Below are positions 1 to 5,961 of a stretch of 5,961 bases of DNA, in pieces. Numbering within the stretch: position 1 is the first letter of the stretch; each line of letters opens with the position of its first letter. Source of the stretch: Deltaproteobacteria bacterium (GTDB lineage: Bacteria > Bdellovibrionota > FAC87 > UBA2466); contig JABMMY010000008.1 in the NCBI GenBank assembly GCA_013205415.1, positions 1-5,961 of the forward strand, in the 5' to 3' direction. The notes beneath the pieces were generated by a model that was not told where the DNA came from, searched no databases, and saw nothing but the letters and a program-made list of their open reading frames with translations. The translations under genes and the position numbers were made by a program.

Positions 1-696
1 AATCCGCTCACACCCATTCAGCTTTCGGTGCAGCGCTTGAGGCGCCGTTACCTAGATAAAATTGAGGATGATGGCACCTTTGGCGAGTCGACTGAAATTA
101 TTCTGAAGGAGGTGGATGCATTGAAGACTCTTGTAAATGAATTTTCCTCCTTTGCAAGACTGCCAGAAACCAAGAAAAGTATAGAGGATTTAAATGATAT
201 TGTTGTGGAGGCCGTGAATCTTTTTAAGGTGGCCCATGAGGCGATCACATTTGATTTAAATTTACTCATTGAGATGCCGAAAATGCAGCTGGATAAGTCG
301 CAGCTAAAACGAGTTTTGTTTAACCTGTTTGATAACTCAGTTGCCGCCATGAATTTAGCTGGGAATATTGAGGTGGTGACCGAACTGGATTCCGATTCTC
401 AAAAGATTAAATTGAGTGTGAGCGATGAGGGGTGTGGCATTGACCCCGAAGTTTATAACCAGTTATTTGAGCCCTACTTTTCGATGAGAGAAGGTGGCAC
501 CGGTTTGGGATTGGCCATTGTTAAAAGGATCGTTTCGGATCACGGAGCGAGTGTAAAGGCCATTGCCAATCAAAATAGGGGGACTCGCTTTGTGATTGAA
601 TTTCCCTCGGGCCTACAGATCACAAAAGACCCTAATAAACGAACTTTAAAAATAGAGGCTCAAGATTTAGAAGTGGAGAAAAACGAATGGTGTTGA
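1..696 (+). CDS. ntrY: NtrY-like sensor histidine kinase, C-terminal part (5' end outside window)
   Basis: This is the cytoplasmic kinase core of a membrane sensor that would phosphorylate the response regulator encoded next. The frame is open from base 1 (231 residues visible). It begins with NPLTPIQLS, the sequence that directly follows the phospho-accepting His in the NtrY H-box (HEIKNPLTPIQ), so that His lies about four residues upstream of the window. The GTG at 28 is therefore an internal Val codon and not a start. The HATPase domain shows the N box (N108 and N112, in FNLFDNS), the G1 box DEGCGI (142-147), the F box LFEPYF (155-160) and the G2 box GTGLGL (166-171). All ATP-binding motifs are intact. 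A charged tail of about 30 residues follows the domain. Sensor, HAMP and PAS regions are not visible, so the signal cannot be read. The assignment to NtrY rather than another NtrB-like kinase rests on the H-box wording and the NtrX-type neighbour. Confidence 0.85.
   Translation, partial: NPLTPIQLSVQRLRRRYLDKIEDDGTFGESTEIILKEVDALKTLVNEFSSFARLPETKKSIEDLNDIVVEAVNLFKVAHEAITFDLNLLIEMPKMQLDKSQLKRVLFNLFDNSVAAMNLAGNIEVVTELDSDSQKIKLSVSDEGCGIDPEVYNQLFEPYFSMREGGTGLGLAIVKRIVSDHGASVKAIANQNRGTRFVIEFPSGLQITKDPNKRTLKIEAQDLEVEKNEWC
675..678 (+). promoter_or_regulatory. Ribosome binding site for ntrX
   Basis: GGAG lies 8 nt before the ATG at 687, inside the end of the kinase gene. It supports ATG 687 as the start and a 10-bp overlap with the upstream stop codon (694-696). 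Confidence 0.6.
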
Positions 697-2054
697 AAAA
701 GATTTTAGTTATTGATGATGAGGAAAACATTTTAGCCTCTTTAAAGGGTGTGCTTGAGGACGAGGGTTTTGTCGTCGAGACTGCTAAAAATGGTGCCATC
801 GGACTTCAAAAGGTTAAAAAATTTAATCCCGATGTTGTACTTTTGGATATCTGGATGCCTGGGGATGACGGGATTGAAGTTTTAGAGAAGATTAAAAAAA
901 TAAATTCTAATATGCACGTTGTAATGATGTCGGGCCATGCGACCGTTGAGACTGCAGTAAACGCCCTTAAGCTTGGAGCCTTCGATTTTCTTGAAAAGCC
1001 CATTCACTTCGACAAAATCATTTTATTATTAAGTCATCTATTTGCTTTCAAAGACCTAAAAGATGAAAATGAGTATTTAAAAAGTGCGTTGCATGATGAG
1101 GATTTTCTAATCGGTGAGAGTTATCCCATGGCACGCCTTAAAAAATTAATGGCCGTCACCGCTCCTTCCAATGGCTGGGTAATGCTGCAGGGAGAAAATG
1201 GTACAGGAAAAGAATTGGTGGCGCGAGGCCTACACAAAGGGAGTCCTCGAAGGAAGGGGCGATTTGTAGCCGTTAATTGTGCGGCTATTCCCGATGATCT
1301 GATCGAAAGTGAACTTTTCGGACATGAAAAGGGGGCCTTCACAGGCGCTTATGATCGCAAGCTAGGAAAGTTTGAACAGGCTAATGGTGGCACCCTTTTT
1401 TTAGATGAAGTAGGGGATATGAGCTCTAAGATGCAGGCCAAGATCTTAAGAGCACTTCAAGAGTGTACCATTCAGAGAGTGGGTGGCGATGACACCATAG
1501 ATTTAGATTTGAGAGTGATTGCTGCGACCAACAAAGATCTTAAAAAAGCGATTAAAGAGGGAGAGTTTCGGGAGGATCTTTATTATCGACTGAATGTCAT
1601 TCCAATTCAGATCTCCCCCTTACGAGAACGTAGGGAGGATATCGGTGAATTAATACAGCATTTCATAAAACGGTACTCTAGCGGCAAAGTGAGGAAAATT
1701 GATGAAAAAACATGCGAAATGTTGGCATCTTACGCTTGGCCAGGTAATGTAAGAGAGCTTAAAAACTGGGTTGAAAGGGCCTGTATTTTATCGAAAACCG
1801 AAACGATCGATTCGTTAGACTTCGAAGAAATAGAGCCGTTAGAGGCCCAGGAGTTATTTAGTTTTGGAGATAAAACATTGCGAGCTGCAAGAGCTGTTTT
1901 TGAAAAACATTTTATTTTAAAAATGCTTTCTGAAAACGGAGGTAATATCTCAAAGACTGCACAAACTATAGGAGTCGAGAGAAGCCACCTGCATAAAAAA
2001 ATGAAAAGTTATGGAATCGAATCCAATACGACCAACATCGGGGGGAATGCATGA
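687..2054 (+). CDS. ntrX: NtrX/NtrC-family sigma-54-dependent response regulator
   Basis: This is a cytoplasmic transcriptional activator of 455 residues, a normal length for the family. The receiver domain (about 1-120) has the acidic pocket D10/D11, the phospho-acceptor D54 (LLDIWMP), S82 and K104. The AAA+ domain (about 140-370) has Walker A GENGTGKE (169-176), the sigma-54 contact loop GAFTGA (216-221), Walker B GGTLFLDE (234-241), candidate arginine fingers R295 and R301, and WPGNVREL (351-358). The C-terminal Fis-type helix-turn-helix is at about 405-445. Every motif needed for phosphorylation, ATP hydrolysis and sigma-54 contact is intact, so it should be a working activator of sigma-54 promoters. 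Its partner is almost certainly the overlapping upstream kinase. The choice of NtrX over NtrC or another family member rests mainly on that NtrY-like partner. Its target genes cannot be read from the window. Confidence 0.88.
   Translation: MVLKKILVIDDEENILASLKGVLEDEGFVVETAKNGAIGLQKVKKFNPDVVLLDIWMPGDDGIEVLEKIKKINSNMHVVMMSGHATVETAVNALKLGAFDFLEKPIHFDKIILLLSHLFAFKDLKDENEYLKSALHDEDFLIGESYPMARLKKLMAVTAPSNGWVMLQGENGTGKELVARGLHKGSPRRKGRFVAVNCAAIPDDLIESELFGHEKGAFTGAYDRKLGKFEQANGGTLFLDEVGDMSSKMQAKILRALQECTIQRVGGDDTIDLDLRVIAATNKDLKKAIKEGEFREDLYYRLNVIPIQISPLRERREDIGELIQHFIKRYSSGKVRKIDEKTCEMLASYAWPGNVRELKNWVERACILSKTETIDSLDFEEIEPLEAQELFSFGDKTLRAARAVFEKHFILKMLSENGGNISKTAQTIGVERSHLHKKMKSYGIESNTTNIGGNA
2041..2046 (+). 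promoter_or_regulatory. Ribosome binding site for ispG
   Basis: A G-rich GGGGGA lies 4 nt before the ATG at 2051, within the last codons of the regulator gene. The spacing is short, and the start also overlaps the upstream stop as ATGA. Re-initiation by ribosomes finishing the regulator probably contributes to translation. Confidence 0.45.
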
Positions 2055-3118
2055 TACACGTTGAACAGATCCATCGTCGAAAAACCAGAGAAATAAATGT
2101 AGGGGGCATCAAGATTGGGGGAAATAATCCTGTTCGTATTCAATCAATGACCACCCCTAAAACGGATGATGTTGCCGATGTGGTAAAACAAATTCTAGAG
2201 TTAGAGGCTGCGGGTTGCGAACTTGTCAGGGTAACGGTTAACAATCAAGAGTCGGCAGATGCCTTACCTGAAGTTTTAAAGCAGGTGCATATTCCTGTCA
2301 TTGCAGACATTCATTTCGATTATAAAATGGCCTTAGAGGCGATGAAGCACGATGTCGCTTGCGTGAGAATTAATCCCGGAAATATCGGAGCGGAATGGAA
2401 AACTGTCGATATTATTAAAATGGCTAAGGACACGGGCAAAGCGGTTCGTATTGGTGTGAATGCGGGTTCACTTGAAAAAGCATTGCTAAAAAAATATGGG
2501 CATCCCACTCCCGAAGCACTCGTAGAAAGTGCGCTAGCCTCTATTGCACTTGTGGAACAGCAAGATTTTTTTAATTTTAAAGTTTCTATCAAATCATCCG
2601 ATGTGCTCTCTAATTTTAGAGCCTATAGTTTGCTTTCTTTAAAAACTGATGCTCCATTACACTTGGGTGTGACGGAGGCCGGAACTAAAAACTATGGCAC
2701 TGTAAAATCGGCTGTGGGAATCGGTGGTTTATTAATGGCCGGTATCGGAGACACCATTCGTGTTTCCTTGAGTTGTGATCCCGTCGAAGAGGTTAAGGTG
2801 GGCGCTTACATTCTTAAATCCATTGGATTGAAAAATGATACCCCAGAAATCATCGCCTGCCCTAGTTGTGGTCGAGCCGATATCGACGTGTATAAATTAG
2901 CTGAAGAGGTAGAGCGCAGAGCGCTGGGTTTAAAGAAAAATATTAAAATTGCGGTGATGGGTTGTGTGGTGAATGGTCCTGGAGAATCCTTGGAGGCCGA
3001 TATCGGAATTGCGGGAGGCAAAGGAGAGGGGCTAGTTTACAAAAAAGGAAAGGCGATTAAGAAGGTTCCCGAAGGAGAAATGTTGGAATATCTAATGAGT
3101 GAAATCGAGAAGATGTAA
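2051..3118 (+). CDS. ispG: 4-hydroxy-3-methylbut-2-en-1-yl diphosphate synthase (IspG/GcpE)
   Basis: IspG is a cytoplasmic iron-sulfur enzyme of the MEP pathway. It reductively converts 2-C-methyl-D-erythritol 2,4-cyclodiphosphate to HMBPP, the step before IspH, and so supplies isoprenoid precursors for quinones and undecaprenyl phosphate. The 355-residue protein is the standard two-domain bacterial form. An N-terminal TIM barrel carries PVRIQSMT near residue 28, and RVTVNNQ, IADIHFD and VRINPGNIG follow. The C-terminal reductase-like domain has the [4Fe-4S] ligands C270 and C273 (CPSC), C305 (MGCVVNGPGE) and E312, the positions I recall for the E. coli enzyme. No large insertion of the plant type is present. 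The start at 2051 overlaps the regulator stop by 4 bp (ATGA), and proS follows after 2 bp, so it sits mid-operon. The identification is secure. Confidence 0.97.
   Translation: MIHVEQIHRRKTREINVGGIKIGGNNPVRIQSMTTPKTDDVADVVKQILELEAAGCELVRVTVNNQESADALPEVLKQVHIPVIADIHFDYKMALEAMKHDVACVRINPGNIGAEWKTVDIIKMAKDTGKAVRIGVNAGSLEKALLKKYGHPTPEALVESALASIALVEQQDFFNFKVSIKSSDVLSNFRAYSLLSLKTDAPLHLGVTEAGTKNYGTVKSAVGIGGLLMAGIGDTIRVSLSCDPVEEVKVGAYILKSIGLKNDTPEIIACPSCGRADIDVYKLAEEVERRALGLKKNIKIAVMGCVVNGPGESLEADIGIAGGKGEGLVYKKGKAIKKVPEGEMLEYLMSEIEKM
3107..3112 (+). promoter_or_regulatory. Weak ribosome binding site for proS
   Basis: GAGAAG lies 8 nt before ATG 3121, within the final codons of ispG. It is a modest match, so coupling to ispG translation is likely given the 2-bp gap. 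Confidence 0.4.
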
Positions 3119-3120
3119 TT

Positions 3121-4551
3121 ATGGCACAGAGAATTACTCCTAGGAGTGAAGACTTTTCCCAATGGTATCTTGATGTCATTATGCAGGCTAAGCTTGCAGA
3201 TAACAGTCCTGTTAGAGGGTGCATGGTATTGCGACCTAATGGGTATGCCCTGTGGGAGGTAGTTCAAAGAGAATTAGATAAACGGTTTAAAGAGACGGGC
3301 CACAAGAATGCCTATTTTCCTTTGCTGATTCCTGAAAGTTTTATCAATAAAGAAAAGGATCATGTAGAGGGTTTTGCTCCACAGTTAGCCGTAGTCACTC
3401 ATGGTGGAGGAAAGAAACTTGAAGAGCCCTTGATCATTCGCCCTACTTCAGAGACGATTATCAATGCGATGTACTCTAAATGGATCTCAAGTTATCGAGA
3501 TCTTCCAGTTCTTATTAACCAGTGGGCCAATGTGGTTCGTTGGGAGATGAGGACGAAACCATTTTTAAGAACCACCGAATTTCTCTGGCAAGAGGGGCAC
3601 ACCTGTCATGAGACCGAAGATGAAGCAAAAAAAGAAACCTTTAAGATGCTGGATATCTACAAACAGTTTCTCATGAATATTTTTGCTATTCCGGTAATTC
3701 CAGGAGAGAAAACTTCGAGTGAAAAATTTGCAGGGGCTGAACAAACTTTTTGTTTGGAACTTATGATGCAAGATAAGAAGGCGCTTCAGGGCTGCACTTC
3801 ACATTATTTTGGTACCCGATTTGCGAAGGCCTTCGATATTAAATTTCAAGATAGAAATGGTCAGTTGCAACATGTTTATCAAACCTCATGGGGATTAACC
3901 ACGAGGGTTATTGGTGCTCTGATTATGATACATAGTGATGATCAAGGGTTAGTGATTCCACCTAAGGCGGCGCCTACTCAAGTGATGATTGTGGCTATTG
4001 TACAGAAAAATAAAGATAATTCTGCCGTACTTCAGGCCTGTCAGCAGATTCAAGTAGCGATGAAGGGTGTGGGTATTTCGGTGGAGATCGATGATCGCGA
4101 AGGTCAGAGTGCGGGTTATAAATTCAATGAATGGGAAATTGCGGGAATTCCTCTTAGAATCGAAGTGGGTCCACGAGATTTGGCGAATGAGATCGTCGTT
4201 TTTGCGCCAAGAGTAGGAGAGAAAACTCAGGTGAAATTAAGTGACGTGGCGATTAAAGCGCCAGAGGCCTTAGACAGACTTCAAAAACTTCTTTATGACA
4301 GAGCTGCAAAATTTTTAGAATCTAATACGCACCTAGAAAATGACTATTCTAAATTCCAAGCGCGCATAGAGTCAGAATCTGGATTTTTTCAGATGCATTG
4401 GTGTGGAAGTGAAAAATGTGAAGCCCAGGTGAAGGAAGAAACTAAGGCTACCATCCGTTGTATTCCTTTTGCGCAAATTAAGGAAAGTGGAAGCTGTATT
4501 TACTGCAAAGCGCCATCACAAGGTAGAGTTATTTTTGCGAGAAGTTATTAG
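3121..4551 (+). CDS. proS: Prolyl-tRNA synthetase, short archaeal/eukaryote-type (ProS type 3)
   Basis: This cytoplasmic class II aminoacyl-tRNA synthetase charges tRNA-Pro with proline using ATP. It has 476 residues. Class II motif 1 lies around 38-75 (from RPNGYALWE). The TSE proline-site loop is at 109-111 (RPTSE). Motif 2 is at 137-161, with R140, E142, R150 and H160. Motif 3 is at about 255-271, with R262. An anticodon-binding domain spans roughly 290-385. The C-terminal zinc-type domain has C428, C433, C459 and C462, with a further C447, and the chain ends in Tyr476. This layout, including the terminal Tyr, is typical of the archaeal/eukaryotic-like class. The roughly 180-residue editing insertion found between motifs 2 and 3 in the long E. 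coli-type enzyme is absent. Clearing of Ala-tRNA-Pro would need a separate factor, which is not in this window. The gene follows ispG by 2 bp and is the last of the packed block. Confidence 0.97.
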   Translation: MAQRITPRSEDFSQWYLDVIMQAKLADNSPVRGCMVLRPNGYALWEVVQRELDKRFKETGHKNAYFPLLIPESFINKEKDHVEGFAPQLAVVTHGGGKKLEEPLIIRPTSETIINAMYSKWISSYRDLPVLINQWANVVRWEMRTKPFLRTTEFLWQEGHTCHETEDEAKKETFKMLDIYKQFLMNIFAIPVIPGEKTSSEKFAGAEQTFCLELMMQDKKALQGCTSHYFGTRFAKAFDIKFQDRNGQLQHVYQTSWGLTTRVIGALIMIHSDDQGLVIPPKAAPTQVMIVAIVQKNKDNSAVLQACQQIQVAMKGVGISVEIDDREGQSAGYKFNEWEIAGIPLRIEVGPRDLANEIVVFAPRVGEKTQVKLSDVAIKAPEALDRLQKLLYDRAAKFLESNTHLENDYSKFQARIESESGFFQMHWCGSEKCEAQVKEETKATIRCIPFAQIKESGSCIYCKAPSQGRVIFARSY

Positions 4552-4630
4552 TCGGGTTCTTCTGCGCTGAGTTAATTTTAAATTTCGAAGAGTGTGGATT
4601 GCCATCTCTTTTTTGGTTATTCTTATAGAG

Positions 4631-5524
4631 ATGAAAAAATTAAAATCTAGTTATTGTTTTTCCAGTTTATTTTTATTAACGGCATTTGTTATTTCTAATC
4701 AGGTTTACGCTGAACCTTTTGAAAATAATGGATCCGATTTACAGCAGTATCCCAATCAGGAACCTGCTGAAAACTACTACCCAAATCAAAATCCTAATAC
4801 AGAACAAAATGGATACGTGGAGGCCGATCCCAATAATTATAATAATCGCTCTCTCAATCCCCAGGCGCCGCCCATTCCTCAACAAAATAATTTAAAAACA
4901 AACGCCGGCGAAAAGCGAGCGGTGGCGGCTGAAGAAATTGTAGATCCCAAAATTGATTTTGATAATGAAGATTCTTTTACCGATGTTCAAGAGGCGATTA
5001 GGAGTGAACATTATGTTCGTCGGGCTATTTTATCAACCATTGTAAATACCACGGGAAGGTTTGATTTAGGTCGAATGTACATTAATCATCTGATGGGATT
5101 CAGTGCGATTTATCAGCAAAAAAATGGACCGGTTAGTTTCACAAAATATACCTCCGGGATGCAGGGTCTGTCTATTGGATGGGTGAGTAAAAAGGGGCAT
5201 TCCTTTGAATTGGGGTTAGAGGTATCGGCGGTGAGCAATGTATTTGGTGGCTATCGTTATATTTGGCGACCAGAAAAATTTTCTATCTGGCCCTATGCGG
5301 GAGTGGGAATCGGAACGGAAGTTAGTTCAATCAGACTATCTCAAGGCCCTACCGCAGCTGAGAACTATTCAAAATTGGGTGGACAGAAACAAATGGGATT
5401 TACCTCCCTTGGAGTTTTGATTCCTATTGTTGAGGTGGGAATTAAAGCAGAGATGAGAGCCACCTTTTATGGCTTAGATAGAATGGTCTTGAGTCAAGGT
5501 CTAGGACTTATTATTTTTCTTTAA
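4631..5524 (+). CDS. Secreted protein with Asn/Pro/Gln-rich linker and putative outer-membrane beta-barrel domain
   Basis: The family is not recognised. From ATG 4631 the product has 297 residues. It starts with a clear Sec signal peptide: basic MKKLK, a hydrophobic core at about 9-22, and probable cleavage after VYA (27). A low-complexity linker rich in Asn, Pro, Gln, Tyr and Glu (28-91) is followed by a charged helical-looking stretch (92-131). Residues 143-297 consist of short alternating hydrophobic and aromatic segments with Gly turns, suggesting about eight membrane beta-strands. The chain ends in GLGLIIFL, so the final residue is Leu and not the usual Phe. GTG 4592 in the same frame would add 13 mostly hydrophobic residues ahead of MKK; ATG is preferred because it gives a textbook signal peptide, although its ribosome site is poor. 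The C-terminal half resembles the convergent neighbour. The outer-membrane location is inference, and a periplasmic beta-rich protein is an alternative. Confidence 0.6.
   Translation: MKKLKSSYCFSSLFLLTAFVISNQVYAEPFENNGSDLQQYPNQEPAENYYPNQNPNTEQNGYVEADPNNYNNRSLNPQAPPIPQQNNLKTNAGEKRAVAAEEIVDPKIDFDNEDSFTDVQEAIRSEHYVRRAILSTIVNTTGRFDLGRMYINHLMGFSAIYQQKNGPVSFTKYTSGMQGLSIGWVSKKGHSFELGLEVSAVSNVFGGYRYIWRPEKFSIWPYAGVGIGTEVSSIRLSQGPTAAENYSKLGGQKQMGFTSLGVLIPIVEVGIKAEMRATFYGLDRMVLSQGLGLIIFL
4712..4903 (+). repeat. Low-complexity Asn/Pro/Gln-rich coding segment
   Basis: This encodes residues 28-91 of the secreted protein. It includes two YPNQ units (residues 40-43 and 50-53), NPN, DPNNYNN and PQAPPIPQQNN. 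The bias towards AAT/CAA/CCN codons gives an AAT- and CCNAAT-rich stretch. It is most likely a flexible periplasmic spacer and may vary in length between strains. Confidence 0.6.
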
Positions 5525-5961
5525 AACATAATCAAAACACCGGGCATGATGGCGAGTACGTACCGACTGGTAGTCTGAAATGGAATATAAACTTGCGCCT
5601 CGGCCTTTAAGTAAACATCTGAAATCGGCAGCATTAAGCTGACGCTAGGAACCACGTAGTACTTTTTTTGTAGATTTCCATTACTCTGATCCCAATTTAA
5701 AACTTGGCGATCCTCTAGAAAATAGCTAAACCCCAATCCGAACATCCATTTGAAGGAACTAGACCTATCTGAAAAAAGATATTTCAGAGATCCAGATAAA
5801 GCATTATAGGCAAACATATTTAGTGAGGTCTCAATATAAAGCTTATCGTATACTCTTAATGCTAATTGGCCTGAAATTAAATTAGAGTTCCAATACTTTG
5901 CCGTCACCCCTTTTGAAATGGCAGCTCCAAGCCCTGCGGAAATATAGAAATGGCTTCTCAC
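5521..5961 (-). CDS. Putative outer-membrane beta-barrel protein, C-terminal part (5' end outside window)
   Basis: The family is not recognised. The minus-strand frame is open to the window edge, giving 146 residues. The GTG at the edge (5961-5959) lies directly before barrel-like sequence with no signal peptide, so the true start should lie beyond the window. The protein shows repeated short amphipathic strands with Gly and aromatic residues, for example HFYISAGLGAAISKG, KLYIETSLNMFAYN, KWMFGLGFSYF and YVVPSVSLMLPI. It ends in MPGVLIMF, whose terminal Phe preceded by alternating hydrophobics fits the C-terminal signal recognised by the BAM assembly machinery. Its last 40 residues align without gaps to the neighbour around a shared P-I-x2-V-x2-KAE core, suggesting paralogy. 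It converges on the plus-strand gene with overlapping stop codons. The membrane location is inference. Confidence 0.55.
   Translation of the reverse strand: MRSHFYISAGLGAAISKGVTAKYWNSNLISGQLALRVYDKLYIETSLNMFAYNALSGSLKYLFSDRSSSFKWMFGLGFSYFLEDRQVLNWDQSNGNLQKKYYVVPSVSLMLPISDVYLKAEAQVYIPFQTTSRYVLAIMPGVLIMF

Larger units (their letters stand above)
1..4551 (+). other. Probable ntrY-ntrX-ispG-proS operon
   Basis: Four same-strand genes are joined by a 10-bp overlap, a 4-bp ATGA overlap and a 2-bp gap. No space remains for internal terminators or promoters outside coding sequence. One transcript, starting upstream of the window, probably carries all four. This is inferred from spacing alone. Confidence 0.75.

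Noticed and set aside
106..121. Strong internal Shine-Dalgarno-like AAGGAGGTG followed 8 nt later by an in-frame TTG, suggesting a short kinase isoform.
   Set aside because: The bases encode the family-typical EVDALKTLVNEFSSFA segment after the H-box, so the match is explained by coding constraint. A TTG start here would remove the dimerisation region.
48..350. Minus-strand open frame of 100 codons opposite the kinase.
   Set aside because: The plus strand carries clear histidine-kinase motifs in this interval. The antisense translation is Ser/Thr-rich and shows no domain or ribosome site.
493..513. TGGCACCGGTTTGG resembles a sigma-54 (-24/-12) promoter.
   Set aside because: It encodes the conserved GGTGLGL ATP-binding box, and the -12 GC element is not matched at the required spacing.
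1388..1406. TGGCACCCTTTTTTT resembles a sigma-54 -24 element.
   Set aside because: It lies in the Walker B coding region (GGTLFLDE) and lacks the -12 TGC.
4552..4630. Gap after proS examined for an intrinsic terminator.
   Set aside because: Only A/T-rich runs (AATTTTAAATTTCG) were found, with no GC-rich stem followed by a T-tract. The proS transcript may continue into the next gene.
5238..5420. Plus-strand 60-codon frame inside the secreted barrel gene.
   Set aside because: It is an out-of-frame shadow of the barrel domain, without a ribosome site or recognisable features.
5488..5498. Palindrome-like CTTGAGTCAAG near the end of the plus-strand barrel gene, considered as a terminator stem.
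   Set aside because: The loop would be a single base, which cannot form a hairpin, and no U-tract follows directly.

Overview
The window reads as an ordinary chromosomal segment of a Gram-negative, Bdellovibrio-like bacterium (phylum Bdellovibrionota, formerly in the delta-proteobacteria). This placement is inference. It rests on an NtrY/NtrX pair, a bacterial IspG, a short archaeal/eukaryote-type prolyl-tRNA synthetase, and exported outer-membrane-type barrel proteins, in moderately AT-rich DNA (roughly mid-40s % GC by eye). A sequence search would be needed to name the genus.

Positions 1-4551 form one tightly packed plus-strand block. It holds the C-terminal part of an NtrY-like sensor histidine kinase (cut by the window start just after the catalytic histidine), a full-length NtrX/NtrC-type sigma-54 response regulator, ispG (isoprenoid precursor synthesis by the MEP pathway) and proS (prolyl-tRNA charging). 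Successive genes overlap by 10 bp, overlap by 4 bp (ATGA), and are separated by 2 bp. Co-transcription and translational coupling are therefore very likely. The two-component pair and the two housekeeping enzymes have no obvious biochemical link.

After a 79-bp gap (4552-4630) with no convincing terminator or promoter comes a plus-strand gene for a secreted protein. It has a Sec signal peptide, an Asn/Pro/Gln-rich low-complexity linker and a C-terminal domain that looks like a small outer-membrane beta-barrel. It converges on a minus-strand gene, cut by the window end, that encodes another barrel-like protein ending in Phe. The two stop codons overlap in a shared TTAA, so there is no intergenic space. 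The two barrel domains appear to be distant paralogues of each other, aligned by eye.

The first 4.5 kb is conventional. The convergent, apparently paralogous pair of unrecognised envelope proteins is the part least explained by known families. No mobile elements, RNA genes, CRISPR arrays or clear novel systems were seen.
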